33,480 nucleotides of DNA, from the NCBI GenBank assembly GCA_003858485.1, contig RQYD01000031.1, forward strand, positions 1 to 33,480, in the 5' to 3' direction. Below the pieces are notes generated by a model, which saw nothing but the letters and a program-made list of their open reading frames with translations, had not been told where the DNA came from and ran no database searches. Source of the stretch: Clostridiales bacterium COT073_COT-073. Lineage in GTDB: Bacteria; Bacillota; Clostridia; Lachnospirales; Vallitaleaceae. Made by a program: the position numbers and the translations under genes. This document shows positions 1 through 7,812 of this stretch, in pieces; positions within the stretch are counted from its first letter, which is position 1, and every line of letters begins with the position of its first letter.

Positions 1-123
1 AAAAGGAGGAGCTTGCGTTTCATGGCGGACTTTTCGCAGGGCCGGGGCCGAAAACTCGACTAAAATATGAAAAAAGAAAGATTTGAGCGAGTATTCGGTT
101 CGGCCAAAGAGAAAAGGTAGCCA

Positions 124-287
124 GGAGCGTGCTCCAAGGCATGATTTCTTCGTAAGCTATATGAGCGGCCAGGACAACGAAAAATGGGCACATTTTTCGT
201 TGCACTCACAGCGAAAAAACAAAGGAGTGCAGCTTACGAAACAAGCCATTCATGAAAATGTGGCATATGTTGGCCGGTGTCGCGCCA
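124..287 (-). repeat. Folded non-coding repeat, copy A
   Basis: This stretch is packed with paired segments. TTCGTAAGCT (149-158) pairs with AGCTTACGAA (231-240) as an outer stem. Inside it, CAACGAAAAATG (175-186) and CATTTTTCGTTG (191-202) form a perfect 12-bp hairpin with a 4-base loop. TGCACTC (201-207) pairs with GAGTGCA (225-231). GGAGC-GT-GCTCC lies at 124-135, and TTGGC/GCCAA closes near 270-287. No T-run follows, so it is not a simple terminator. Read on the minus strand it shares short blocks in the same order with the element at 3244-3411 (GCGACAC, then GCC-AC, GCTnCAC, CCTTTG, GCTGTG, AAAATGT, CCATTTT). I infer a repeat family or structured RNA; its exact ends are uncertain. Confidence 0.5.
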
Positions 288-312
288 ATTTATTTTAATT
301 AAAATACCGAAA

Positions 313-398
313 ACTATCGTGATAGTAGGCATGGATTCACATCATTTTGTATATTTGTGGGAAAATTTATAGCATATATTAATTATAAATGTTATAAT
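313..398 (+). promoter_or_regulatory. Promoter of the malic enzyme gene
   Basis: An extended -10 element, TG-t-TATAAT (390-398), lies about 75 bases before the start codon. The -35 region at 17 bp (TAGCAT) is poor, as expected when an extended -10 is used. Upstream at 313-326 is a perfect dyad, ACTATC-GT-GATAGT, which could be an operator; no protein can be assigned to it. The upstream edge of the window (1-123) shows no convincing gene. Confidence 0.5.
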
Positions 399-474
399 AG
401 AAAAAATTAAGCAAACGCCAAGGATAGGAATCGCTGGTAAGCATCGGTGATTTTCTTTAAAAGGAGCCAAAAGT

Positions 475-1629
475 ATGGACTATAACCAATTAAGTCTGGA
501 GTTACATCAAAAGCATCATGGAAAAATTGAAGTCAGGTCAAAGGTGGCGGTGACAAATCGGCAAGAGTTAAGCACTGCCTATACACCAGGAGTAGCCGCT
601 CCCTGTCTGGAGATCGCAGCTGATAAGAAAAAAGCATATCAATATACTGCCAAAGGGAATTTGGTGGCAGTGGTAACTGATGGTACGGCAGTACTGGGTC
701 TGGGAGATATCGGCCCGGAAGCAGCCATGCCGGTGATGGAGGGAAAAGCCATCTTATTTAAGGAATTTGCCGATATTGATGCCTTCCCGATCTGCCTGGC
801 CACCAAGGATACAGAGGAAATCATTCAAACAGTCAAAAATATTGCTCCCGGCTTTGGCGGCATTAACTTAGAAGATATTGCCGCCCCGCGCTGTTTTGAA
901 ATTGAGCGCCGGTTGCGGCAGGAGCTAAATATTCCGGTCTTTCATGACGATCAGCATGGCACGGCAATTGCTCTGTGTGCCGGTTTGATTAATGCCTGCC
1001 ATTTGACTGCGAAACCACTTACAGAGCTGAAGGTGGTGATCAGCGGAGCGGGGGCGGCCGGAGTGGCCATTGCCAGGTTATTGCTGGCTTTTGGTTTAAG
1101 TCAAATCGTATTGCTGGACAGAAAAGGAGCAATTGCCCGTGATGATCAGAGTTTATCCCCGGCCAAGCGGGAGATTGCGGAACTGACCAATCCGCTGATG
1201 GAAAAAGGCAGCCTTGAGCAAGTGATTAAGGGAAAAGATGTCTTTATCGGTGTTTCTGCCCCCGGCATCCTGACCGCTGATATGGTTAGGAGTATGGCAG
1301 CCGGGCCAATGATCTTTGCGATGTCTAATCCGGTGCCGGAAATTATGCCGGAGGAGGCGCAAAAAGGTGGGGCGGCCATTATTGCTACTGGTCGTAGCGA
1401 TTTTCCAAATCAAATCAACAATGTGTTGGTATTTCCGGGAATTTTCCGGGGTGCACTCGATGCCGGTGCATCGGAAATCACCGAGCAAATGAAAGTTGCA
1501 GCTGCCCGGGCAATTGCCGGTATTATTTCCCCGGCAGAATTAACAGCGGAATATATCATTCCTGATCCGTTTGATAAAAGAGTGCCGGTTGCCGTAGCTA
1601 AGGCCATTGTCGAGCTAGTGGGGAAGTAG
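475..1629 (+). CDS. NAD(P)-dependent malic enzyme, short bacterial type
   Basis: Oxidative decarboxylation of malate to pyruvate and CO2 with reduction of NAD(P), in the cytoplasm. At 384 residues it matches the short bacterial malic enzymes rather than the ~550-residue form. Visible motifs are the N-terminal TAYTPGVA with the catalytic Tyr36, [10 protein letters not shown] with the catalytic Lys91, the metal ligands in INLEDIAAP (Glu133, Asp134) and FHDDQHGTA (Asp159), and the Rossmann loop GAGAAG (191-196). The start is fixed by AAAGGAGCC eight bases upstream. The gene appears monocistronic; the next reading frame begins over 300 bases later. The cofactor (NAD or NADP) cannot be decided from the sequence. 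The family is certain; the physiological role (malate use or NADPH supply) is inference. Confidence 0.95.
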   Translation: MDYNQLSLELHQKHHGKIEVRSKVAVTNRQELSTAYTPGVAAPCLEIAADKKKAYQYTAKGNLVAVVTDGTAVLGLGDIGPEAAMPVMEGKAILFKEFADIDAFPICLATKDTEEIIQTVKNIAPGFGGINLEDIAAPRCFEIERRLRQELNIPVFHDDQHGTAIALCAGLINACHLTAKPLTELKVVISGAGAAGVAIARLLLAFGLSQIVLLDRKGAIARDDQSLSPAKREIAELTNPLMEKGSLEQVIKGKDVFIGVSAPGILTADMVRSMAAGPMIFAMSNPVPEIMPEEAQKGGAAIIATGRSDFPNQINNVLVFPGIFRGALDAGASEITEQMKVAAARAIAGIISPAELTAEYIIPDPFDKRVPVAVAKAIVELVGK

Positions 1630-1962
1630 AAAATTAATGATACATTCATCCTTTTTGACTGCCGTTGAGGATAGTTATAATTTAGGTTGTATGCCATGGC
1701 AGAAGTGGACAGCCTTTTGAAAAGCATCATATGCTGCACACCGCCTTAAGCAATATGCAGTAAAACAGGGGGTTCACCGGCCAGATCATATGCCCTGTCA
1801 AAAATATGAAGTTTTTAACAGGGGATGATCACCAACGATCTTATAGGGAAAGCTGCAAAAGGCAGGCTATCACTCTGGCAAAAAGGGAGAGGAAAATATG
1901 CCATCAAAGGCATGAGAGAGAAAAAGTCGGGCAGTTAAATGATAAAAAGAAAGTGAGGGAAG
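1630..1962 (+). other. Leader region of the next gene with competing helices
   Basis: No gene is supported here. There is a possible weak promoter (TTGACT 1655-1660, TATAAT 1676-1681, spacer only 15 bp). Three segments can pair in two exclusive ways: ACAGGG (1765-1770) with CCCTGT (1793-1798), or the same CCCTGT plus CAAAAA with TTTTTA-ACAGGG (to 1823). A reading frame from 1806 to 2054 is rejected because it runs into the better supported gene at 1963. Confidence 0.35.
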
Positions 1963-2916
1963 ATGATGCAGAAAGGAATGGGAATTTTTTTAGCGATTTT
2001 GGCGGCAGTTTCAGTGATAGTGATTTTGGGAGCATTTCTTTGGCTGATGAGTAATCGTGATCAAGGGGAGATCACTAAGAAAATCAGTGAACAAACAGGA
2101 AATAGACCGAAAGGAGATTTAATTGTATTTTCTTATTATCATGGTGGAGGAATGGATGGCAGACGCTATTCTTTAAGGATTTATGAAGAAGATGGTCAGG
2201 TTAAAATTAAAGAGACAAGGCGGATGGGTGTTCGTTTTACAGAGATTGAATATGACTATCTTTGCCCGGAGGACAGCTTAAAGCGCTTGCAGATGTTTAT
2301 GGAAGAACAGAAGTTGTGGCGTGCAAAAGAAATACCGAATGGGCCAATGAAAATAATGGATGCTGCGTCAACGAGTTGGAGGTTTCAAACCGATAAAGAC
2401 TTTTATACTCTATATTCCGGTGATAATTTTCCGGAAAAATATGCTGACCGATTTGCCAGGTTAATCGATTTGCAAAATGAAATTTTTCAGCAGTCCCAGT
2501 TAGTGACAGATCTTAGTCAGCCGGTAATTGCCAGAGAGGACTTTTGTGGCCTGGAGATCAGACAAAAAAAAGAGGACCAGTGGCTGGATTTAGAAGTTAC
2601 TCACAGTGCAGCCAATGATCAAATCATGATTTTTCTTAATCATCAGGACTATCCGGCATCGCCGGAGCTGGTGGAGGAAATTTATCAAAGGCTGGCCAGT
2701 CAGCAGGAAATGCTGACCATTTATCCCATCGGCGAAAAAAGTGGCAATGAGGGGGATTATATAGAGTTAAATCTGCGTATCATCAGTCGGAATGAATACA
2801 GCAACAGCCGTTCGTATGAATTGGTAAAAAAAATAGACTTGCACGATCATCTTTCTGCCGGACAGACAGAACTAGTAGAGGAGCTGATCGAGTATATTCA
2901 GCAGCAGATCCGGTAA
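1963..2916 (+). CDS. Membrane-anchored protein of unknown function
   Basis: I do not recognise this 317-residue protein. It starts with one hydrophobic segment (about residues 5-30, rich in Ile, Leu, Val and Ala), followed directly by a polar chain with no further membrane segments, so it is probably anchored by its N-terminus with the bulk outside the cell. There is no Cys at a lipobox position. The outer part is rich in Glu, Gln, Asp, Arg and aromatics, and has an alternating pattern that suggests mixed alpha/beta structure, including an FSYYHGGGMDGRRYSLRIYEED stretch split around residues 58-80. A GTGAGGGA ribosome binding site precedes ATG at 1963; the next codon is also ATG, so 1966 is an equally possible start. 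It stands alone between malic enzyme and the convergent htrA gene. Confidence 0.75.
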   Translation: MMQKGMGIFLAILAAVSVIVILGAFLWLMSNRDQGEITKKISEQTGNRPKGDLIVFSYYHGGGMDGRRYSLRIYEEDGQVKIKETRRMGVRFTEIEYDYLCPEDSLKRLQMFMEEQKLWRAKEIPNGPMKIMDAASTSWRFQTDKDFYTLYSGDNFPEKYADRFARLIDLQNEIFQQSQLVTDLSQPVIAREDFCGLEIRQKKEDQWLDLEVTHSAANDQIMIFLNHQDYPASPELVEEIYQRLASQQEMLTIYPIGEKSGNEGDYIELNLRIISRNEYSNSRSYELVKKIDLHDHLSAGQTELVEELIEYIQQQIR

Positions 2917-3145
2917 AGCGAAAGTTATTGGCAGGAGCTTACAGCCGGCTTTGATCGGAGTGGGCAGTTGACTTTGTTAAATTGTTTTTAAAAAAAATCA
3001 AAACAGGCCTATTCATTTGGTTATAAAATATATTCAGGTCTTTTACTTGTTTGAGTAAGATCGATCACTGATCATTTCAACAAATGCATTGATGAATACT
3101 GGATAAAGGCAGATATTGCTGCCGGAAGTGATTATCAGAATCAGC

Positions 3146-3191
3146 AAAAAGGAACATTGCCCTGAGGAGTACCAGGCAATGTTCCTTTTTT
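3146..3191. terminator. Bidirectional intrinsic terminator
   Basis: A 16-bp perfect stem pairs AAAAAGGAACATTGCC (3146-3161) with GGCAATGTTCCTTTTT (3175-3190), with a 13-base loop. T-runs exist on both strands (3186-3191 on plus; the A-run at 3146-3150 on minus). It lies between the convergent genes at 1963-2916 and 3426-5141 and can end transcription from either side. The rest of 2917-3243 holds no gene I can support. Confidence 0.8.
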
Positions 3192-3243
3192 GGTTAGGGA
3201 TAGGGGGATATCCCGTGAAAAGAGGTTTGTGTATCTATATTAA

Positions 3244-3411
3244 CTTCTTTGAAGTACGCAAGCAAGTGAAACGATTGTAAAATGGTCATTTACATTTGGC
3301 GGCACTTCACCATCAGAAAGAGGGTGCAAAGCACAGCAAAGGTGAAGCATTTGTTCTGATGGTGGCAAACCGGCGTGAACTTTTAATTTAAAGTGTCGCA
3401 CTTCAAAGAAG
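3244..3411 (-). repeat. Folded repeat, copy B, with terminal inverted repeats
   Basis: The ends are inverted copies: CTTCTTTGAAGTACG (3244-3258) and CGCACTTCAAAGAAG (3397-3411), 14 of 15 pairing. Inside, CACCATCAGAA (3308-3318) pairs perfectly with TTCTGATGGTG (3354-3364), while CTTCACC (3305-3311) can instead pair with GGTGAAG (3341-3347). The two helices share bases 3308-3311 and exclude each other. GTGC-AAA-GCAC (3324-3334) and GTAAAATG-GT-CATTTAC (3277-3293) are further small hairpins. The layout suggests a miniature inverted-repeat element or a structured RNA. No clear target-site duplication is seen. It shares blocks with copy A at 124-287. Confidence 0.6.
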
Positions 3412-3425
3412 ACTAAGTGGTTTGT

Positions 3426-5141
3426 TTATTCATTCTCTTTTTTTGTTGGGGCTTGATTTAATTGATTGTTATTTTTAGCATTGACTTCCCCAAAGGAGGT
3501 GATGACTGCTTCTACTTCAAATACTTTGTCATTGCGGACCAGGCCAATTTTAACATTCTCTCCAAGCTTTAATTTACCAATGCTGTCAAAGAGCATATTA
3601 GCATCTTTGATACGGGTGCCATTCAGTGAAAAGAGGATGTCGCCTTCTTCCACACCGGCTTCAGCAGCGGCGCTGCCATCATATACCTTGGTCACATATA
3701 CACCAAAGGGTACGCCGGTTTTAGCGTAGATATCACTGGTGATGGCTGAAAAACCAATGCCTAAAAATGGGCGGTCATCACTGATGGCATAAGCAGCATC
3801 GCCATTGCCGTTTTTCATAATTTTTTCTACTACCGGAATGGCTACACTGCTGGGGATGGCAAAGCCCATGCCTTCAACTTTAACATCTAAGTATTTGGCG
3901 GTATTAATGCCGATCACTTCACTGAATTCATTGACCAAAGCACCTCCACTGTTACCTGGATTAATAGCGGCATCGGTTTGAATTACTTCCAAGTCCTTGA
4001 TATTTTCGATATCCAGGGTCCGATTAACTGAACTGATAACACCGGCGGTAATGGTATGGTCATGGCCTTCACCCAGAGGGTTACCGATCGCTACCGCCAG
4101 TTGTCCAACTTTTAATTTAGTTGAATCTCCAAAAGTGGCTAAATGAATTGCTTTATTTTTAACTTTGGTCATATCAATTTTCAGGACAGCCAGGTCATTG
4201 CGTGAGTCATAGCCGACCACTTCAGCCGGAGCACTTTCTGTATCATGGAAAGTAACACGGATATCATTGCCATTTTCGATCACATGATGATTGGTGATAA
4301 CATATAGATTATCATCTTCCAGTTTATATAAGATCCCGCTACCATAGTTTTTGAAAGTTTGAGTTTGCGGCTCAAAGAAAATATTGGCGCTTTTTACATT
4401 GACAGTAGTGGTAATGGTCACCACTGATGGGGCCACTTGTTCAGCGATCGCAACTACCGGCGAAACCGAATTGGAACTAATCACGGATGGTATTGGCGCA
4501 ACGGTCACTTCTTTTTCCGCTGATTGGGTCGATTGAATGGGAGCGGTTGGCTGTACCGGCGTAACTTTGGCATTATTAAGTTCGGCTTTAATGTCTGCCA
4601 ATTTTTTGTCCATGCGCTGCTCAGCCTGATAACTGCCAAAGCTGTAAGTTCCATAAAATCCAAGAATTAAAGCTAAACAAGCAACAAAGGTGCGAAAGGC
4701 TCTGCCCTTTTTTTGGCGTTTGGCCTTGACTTCATGGTAGCTGGGATTTTGTTTATCCGGCACCGGCTCGGCAGTAAAATAAGGACTGTTTTGAGCATAA
4801 GTGGCACCATATCCATAGCTGCTATAGGCAGTTTGATAATTTGGCCGACCAGTTTGAGTTGACTGCTCGAACTGTGCTGGCTGAGCCTGATAATAATAAT
4901 TTTCATTGGCCGGGTTTGCAGTCGCATCCTGATAAATCGGATCAATTTCCGGCGCCGAATTATTTGAGAAATCCATCTCATAAGAGCCCTCTAACGCTTC
5001 TTCGGTCATTTGCGGACTATTTGCTGCTGCTTCAAAAGCAAAGCTGTCATTGTATGGGGGATTATCGGTGGCTATATTTTCCGACTTACTTGTCATTTGT
5101 TGATTTTTTTCCAATTCATATTGATTATTTTGTTTTTCCAT
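3426..5141 (-). CDS. htrA: HtrA/DegP-type membrane-anchored serine protease
   Basis: Surface quality-control protease that degrades misfolded exported proteins. Numbered from the chosen start (571 residues): a long cytoplasmic tail of ~147 residues rich in Tyr, Asn, Gln and Ala and probably disordered; one membrane segment (~148-168, FVACLALILGFYGTYSFG); a linker; then a trypsin-like domain with His286 (TNHHVI), Asp316 (RNDLAVLK) and Ser398 (NPGNSGGAL); then one PDZ domain (~458-547). The start is ATG at 5141, because the AAAGGAG at a proper distance lies inside the six codons that would be added by the upstream ATG at 5159. Promoter and regulator boxes lie at 5231-5287. Single-PDZ, signal-anchor architecture is usual for Gram-positive HtrA; the long N-terminal tail is the unusual part. 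Confidence 0.95.
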   Translation of the reverse strand: MEKQNNQYELEKNQQMTSKSENIATDNPPYNDSFAFEAAANSPQMTEEALEGSYEMDFSNNSAPEIDPIYQDATANPANENYYYQAQPAQFEQSTQTGRPNYQTAYSSYGYGATYAQNSPYFTAEPVPDKQNPSYHEVKAKRQKKGRAFRTFVACLALILGFYGTYSFGSYQAEQRMDKKLADIKAELNNAKVTPVQPTAPIQSTQSAEKEVTVAPIPSVISSNSVSPVVAIAEQVAPSVVTITTTVNVKSANIFFEPQTQTFKNYGSGILYKLEDDNLYVITNHHVIENGNDIRVTFHDTESAPAEVVGYDSRNDLAVLKIDMTKVKNKAIHLATFGDSTKLKVGQLAVAIGNPLGEGHDHTITAGVISSVNRTLDIENIKDLEVIQTDAAINPGNSGGALVNEFSEVIGINTAKYLDVKVEGMGFAIPSSVAIPVVEKIMKNGNGDAAYAISDDRPFLGIGFSAITSDIYAKTGVPFGVYVTKVYDGSAAAEAGVEEGDILFSLNGTRIKDANMLFDSIGKLKLGENVKIGLVRNDKVFEVEAVITSFGEVNAKNNNQLNQAPTKKENE

Positions 5142-5230
5142 AATCCTTCTCCTTTTCACGATTTATTGAAAGCAACTAAAACACGACCTTAGGGTTGTGC
5201 TTCAAGTTGATACTTTTAACGAATAAGCAA

Positions 5231-5287
5231 ATTATAAAACAAGAATGTGAAAAGAATGTGTTAGAAATGTGAAAATATTGTGAAAAA
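5231..5287 (-). promoter_or_regulatory. htrA promoter with four CssR-like boxes
   Basis: On the minus strand the octamer TTTTCACA occurs exactly three times (5286-5279, 5275-5268, 5253-5246) with a degenerate copy CTAACACA between (5264-5257). All four are spaced exactly 11 bp, about one helical turn. A perfect -10, TATAAT, follows at 5236-5231; the normal -35 position falls inside the box array and has no good hexamer. This is the layout of an activator-dependent promoter of the OmpR/PhoB response-regulator type. TTTTCACA octamers upstream of htrA and htrB are known in B. subtilis and linked to the CssRS secretion-stress system. No regulator gene lies in this window. Confidence 0.75.
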
Positions 5288-5414
5288 AGAATTCGGTCAG
5301 ATCAGGAATTCTTATCTGGTTATTGCGAATGGTTTTTAAATGCTTAGTCTGCATATACGAAAGAAAGCAAAATCAAACATGATCTGGAAGAAAGAGGATA
5401 AGAAAATATTAGGA

Positions 5415-5469
5415 TTGACGATTTTGATGGGAACATGTATAATAAATCCAAAAAATGTAAACGTTTTCA
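5415..5469 (+). promoter_or_regulatory. Activase promoter with LacI-type operator
   Basis: Near-consensus sigma-A promoter: TTGACG (5415-5420), 17-bp spacer, TATAAT (5438-5443). The operator-like TGTAAACGTTTTCA (5456-5469) begins about 12 bases after the -10, over the expected transcription start, which fits repression. Its reverse complement matches the two operators before the glycyl radical enzyme gene (7783-7812). It also fits the catabolite-response element pattern, so CcpA is an alternative binder. The remainder of the 5160-5594 gap shows no gene. Confidence 0.75.
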
Positions 5470-5594
5470 TAAAATAAGAGTAGATTTTTAAACTTTATAA
5501 ATTTAGACATAGATGTACAACATTAAATCAGAGCAGATAAAGCGCATAAAAGGAATTGATATCAAGAACGGAAAGTGTTATTTAGAGGTGTGGG

Positions 5595-6515
5595 ATGCCA
5601 GATAAATTGAGAAAAGAGAAAGGACTTTTGCTGGAAATCCAAAGGTTTTGCTTACATGACGGGCCGGGGATTCGGACAACGGTATTTTTTAAAGGCTGTC
5701 CGCTTCAATGTAAATGGTGCGCCAATCCGGAAAGCCAAAGCTTTGTTCCACAGCTGCAATTTTCCGAAATCGGTTGTATCCGCTGCGGACGATGTATTAA
5801 AGTCTGTCCGGTTCAGGCGCTTTGGCAGGATGAGATGAAAAAAATCCATTATATACCGGAAAAATGTATTCAATGCCAGGCTTGTGCAGCGGTTTGTCCA
5901 AGCAAAGCACTGCGCACTGCCGGAAAGTCCTGGACAGTGGAAGATGCCGTATATGAAATATTGAAAGATAAAGTTTTTTTCCGTGAGGGAGGGGGAGTTA
6001 CCTTTTCCGGAGGAGAGGTCTTAGCGCAGATTGATTTTGCTGAAGCGCTGGCAAATGCTCTGCATAGAAACGGAATCCATATTACCTGCGAAACCTCAGG
6101 CTATTCTTCGGAGGAAACATTTGCCAGAATGCTGAAATGGTGTGACCTCTTATATTTGGATTTAAAACACTGGGACAGCCAAAAACATAAAGCACAAATC
6201 GGAGTGGGCAATGAAGTGATTTTACAACATTTGACCATTGCCCAAAAAGCGGGAATTCCTTTGGTTATTCGAATTCCGGTGATCCCCCGATATAATGACT
6301 CGCCGGCCGATTGGCAAGAATTTAGCCGGCTATTGACGCAATATCAGGTGAAGGAAGTCCATCTGCTTCCCTTTCATCAGTTTGGAGCAGGCAAATATAC
6401 ACAATTTGGTATGAAATATGAATATGCCGGATATCCATCACTAGCCAAAGAAGATTTGACAGAATTTGCTGAAACACTGAGCAAGGTTATTCCCAAAGTA
6501 CAAATCGGCGGATAA
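5595..6515 (+). CDS. Glycyl radical enzyme activating enzyme (radical SAM)
   Basis: Uses S-adenosylmethionine and a 4Fe-4S cluster to create the stable glycyl radical on its partner enzyme, in the cytoplasm under anaerobic conditions. The 306-residue protein has the radical-SAM motif C35-x3-C39-x2-C42 (GCPLQCKWC) preceded by the family signature HDGPGIRTTVFFKGC, then an inserted ferredoxin-like domain with two further cluster motifs (Cys61/64/67/71 and Cys91/94/97/101). The ferredoxin insert is typical of activases for non-pyruvate-formate-lyase GREs and absent from PflA itself. VTFSGGE is also present (about residue 134). GAGGTG precedes ATG at 5595. Its partner is almost certainly the enzyme at 7911-10319, which has a related operator. 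It converges on the LacI gene with only 12 bases between the stop codons. Confidence 0.93.
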   Translation: MPDKLRKEKGLLLEIQRFCLHDGPGIRTTVFFKGCPLQCKWCANPESQSFVPQLQFSEIGCIRCGRCIKVCPVQALWQDEMKKIHYIPEKCIQCQACAAVCPSKALRTAGKSWTVEDAVYEILKDKVFFREGGGVTFSGGEVLAQIDFAEALANALHRNGIHITCETSGYSSEETFARMLKWCDLLYLDLKHWDSQKHKAQIGVGNEVILQHLTIAQKAGIPLVIRIPVIPRYNDSPADWQEFSRLLTQYQVKEVHLLPFHQFGAGKYTQFGMKYEYAGYPSLAKEDLTEFAETLSKVIPKVQIGG

Positions 6516-6527
6516 AATAATCGAAAG

Positions 6528-7535
6528 TTATATCCCGTATTTTCCAATGCTGTTTCCTTTGTGAAAACTAAGCTTCAACTCCACATCCTTGATCTTGCTG
6601 TTAGGTTTATTGAGGCGGTTAATGATAATTTTAGCTAACTTTGTCGCATAGATGTCTTCTCTTTGCAAAACACCGGTTAAGGGAATTTCGCTGATGTCGA
6701 ATTCGGCAGGAGTTGCAAAGCCTGCAAAAGAAAGGGCTGAACGATAACCCTTTAAAAATAATTGATTTCTTTCCATTAAAAACCAATTTAATTTTTTAGG
6801 AGAAGGGATCAGGGCCGCAGAAATTTGATTTTGCATCAAAAGATGATGAAATTCCTGACGGCAGGCCGCTTCATCTTGAGTAGTAATCAGATAATAGTGT
6901 TCGCTGGTCAGACCGTGTTTGGCCATAGTTTGCTGAAATCCTTCATAGCGGTATTTGGAAACGCTGGAGTTTGCAGTGCCTGACACATATGCGATTTGAT
7001 GATGACCGCGGGATAAGATATGTTCGGTTAGTTGGCTGCATGCGGTATAGTCATTGGCATATAATTGGTCAGCAGCAATTTCTTCTTGCTTCCGGTCGAA
7101 AATGATGACCGGTGTGGTTCGGCTGATCTCTTTTAAGAGTTCGTGATTGGCACCGGTGGGCGCAATCACGATTGCGTCAACTCTTTTTTGCAATAAGCGA
7201 TAGAGATACTCTTTTTCTTTTTCTCCGTCTTCATTTGAATTACAAAGCAAAACAAAGATTTTTTGCTCAAATAAAAGTTCTTCAATAGATTTAAAAATAT
7301 TAGCAAAAAAAGCATTGGAAATATCCGGAAAAATGATCCCGATAATTCGTTCATTTTTTGAGCGTAAGGCCCTGGCATTGTCATTGGGGATGTAATTAAA
7401 GTGTTCGATCGCCGCTTTTATGCGCTGGGCTGTATCAGGATTAAGCTGCCTGGATTGATTGATATATCGGGATACGGTGGCAATGGATACATCCGCATAC
7501 TTGGCAATGTCCTTAATAGTAGCTTTATTTTTCAT
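6528..7535 (-). CDS. LacI-family transcriptional regulator
   Basis: Probable local repressor of the GRE regulon. The N-terminus is a classic LacI helix-turn-helix (ATIKDIAKYADVSIATVSRYIN, about residues 5-26, split here only for reference) followed by the hinge-helix region NDNARALRSKN and a periplasmic-binding-protein-like effector domain (IIGIIFPDISNAFFANIF onward) ending in the usual C-terminal sub-domain. I place the start at ATG 7535 (about 335 residues), where the HTH begins as in other family members; the AAAGGA is 12 bases away, so GTG 7556 or ATG 7547 cannot be excluded. It sits between activase and GRE genes, on the opposite strand, and operator-like sites flank it on both sides. 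The effector is unknown; a phosphorylated sugar would be the natural guess. Confidence 0.92.
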   Translation of the reverse strand: MKNKATIKDIAKYADVSIATVSRYINQSRQLNPDTAQRIKAAIEHFNYIPNDNARALRSKNERIIGIIFPDISNAFFANIFKSIEELLFEQKIFVLLCNSNEDGEKEKEYLYRLLQKRVDAIVIAPTGANHELLKEISRTTPVIIFDRKQEEIAADQLYANDYTACSQLTEHILSRGHHQIAYVSGTANSSVSKYRYEGFQQTMAKHGLTSEHYYLITTQDEAACRQEFHHLLMQNQISAALIPSPKKLNWFLMERNQLFLKGYRSALSFAGFATPAEFDISEIPLTGVLQREDIYATKLAKIIINRLNKPNSKIKDVELKLSFHKGNSIGKYGI

Positions 7536-7589
7536 AATTATATCCATTCCTTTCACCGAATTAAAAGCAAAGTAAGATGCTCAATGATC

Positions 7590-7653
7590 AGACCGAAGTA
7601 TCGGACTGCTGAATCAATGCCTTTATTTTAGCACATCGCTTCTTGGTTTTCAA
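7590..7653 (-). promoter_or_regulatory. Promoter and leader dyad of the LacI-family gene
   Basis: On the minus strand TTGAAA (7653-7648), 17 bp, TAAAAT (7630-7625) with an extended TGC before the -10 makes a good sigma-A promoter. The leader then holds an imperfect dyad, AGACCGA-AGTA-TCGGACT (7590-7607), extended by TCA/TGA outside. Its sequence is unlike the operators at 5456 and 7783, so it may be an RNA hairpin rather than an autoregulatory site. Confidence 0.55.
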
Positions 7654-7748
7654 GACAAACCAGGAACCTGAATTTTCAAGGGAAAAGCATAAGAATAATT
7701 TGAAATTTCAAACAGGATCAAGAATGAAAAAGAAAAATGCAAAAAAAA

Positions 7749-7812
7749 CTTGTAATTTTTATAAAAATATGATAGTCTATACATGGAAAACGTTTACATG
7801 GAAAACGATTAC
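7749..7812 (+). promoter_or_regulatory. GRE promoter with two abutting LacI-type operators
   Basis: TTGTAA (7749-7754), 17 bp, TAGTCT (7772-7777) with TG at 7769-7770 (extended -10) is the likely promoter. Directly after it come two copies of a 15-bp unit with no gap: TGGAAAACGTTTACA (7783-7797) and TGGAAAACGATTACA (7798-7812), differing at one base. Each has the LacI-family central CG dyad and matches the reverse complement of the site at 5456-5469. The position over the start of transcription fits repression. CcpA/cre is an alternative reading. Confidence 0.75.

Noticed and set aside
1-63. Open frame from the window edge ending at TAA (61-63), perhaps the end of an upstream gene.
   Set aside because: Only 20 codons are visible and no family can be recognised; it could be chance.
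83-298. A 71-codon frame on plus and another on minus (20-205).
   Set aside because: Both lie across the perfect 12-bp hairpin and other paired segments of repeat copy A, lack ribosome sites and have no protein-like pattern.
3060-3165. Protein-like run (DHFNKCIDEYWIKADIAAGSDY) ending at the terminator.
   Set aside because: No start codon or ribosome site, about 35 codons long, and no family recognised; at most a gene relic.
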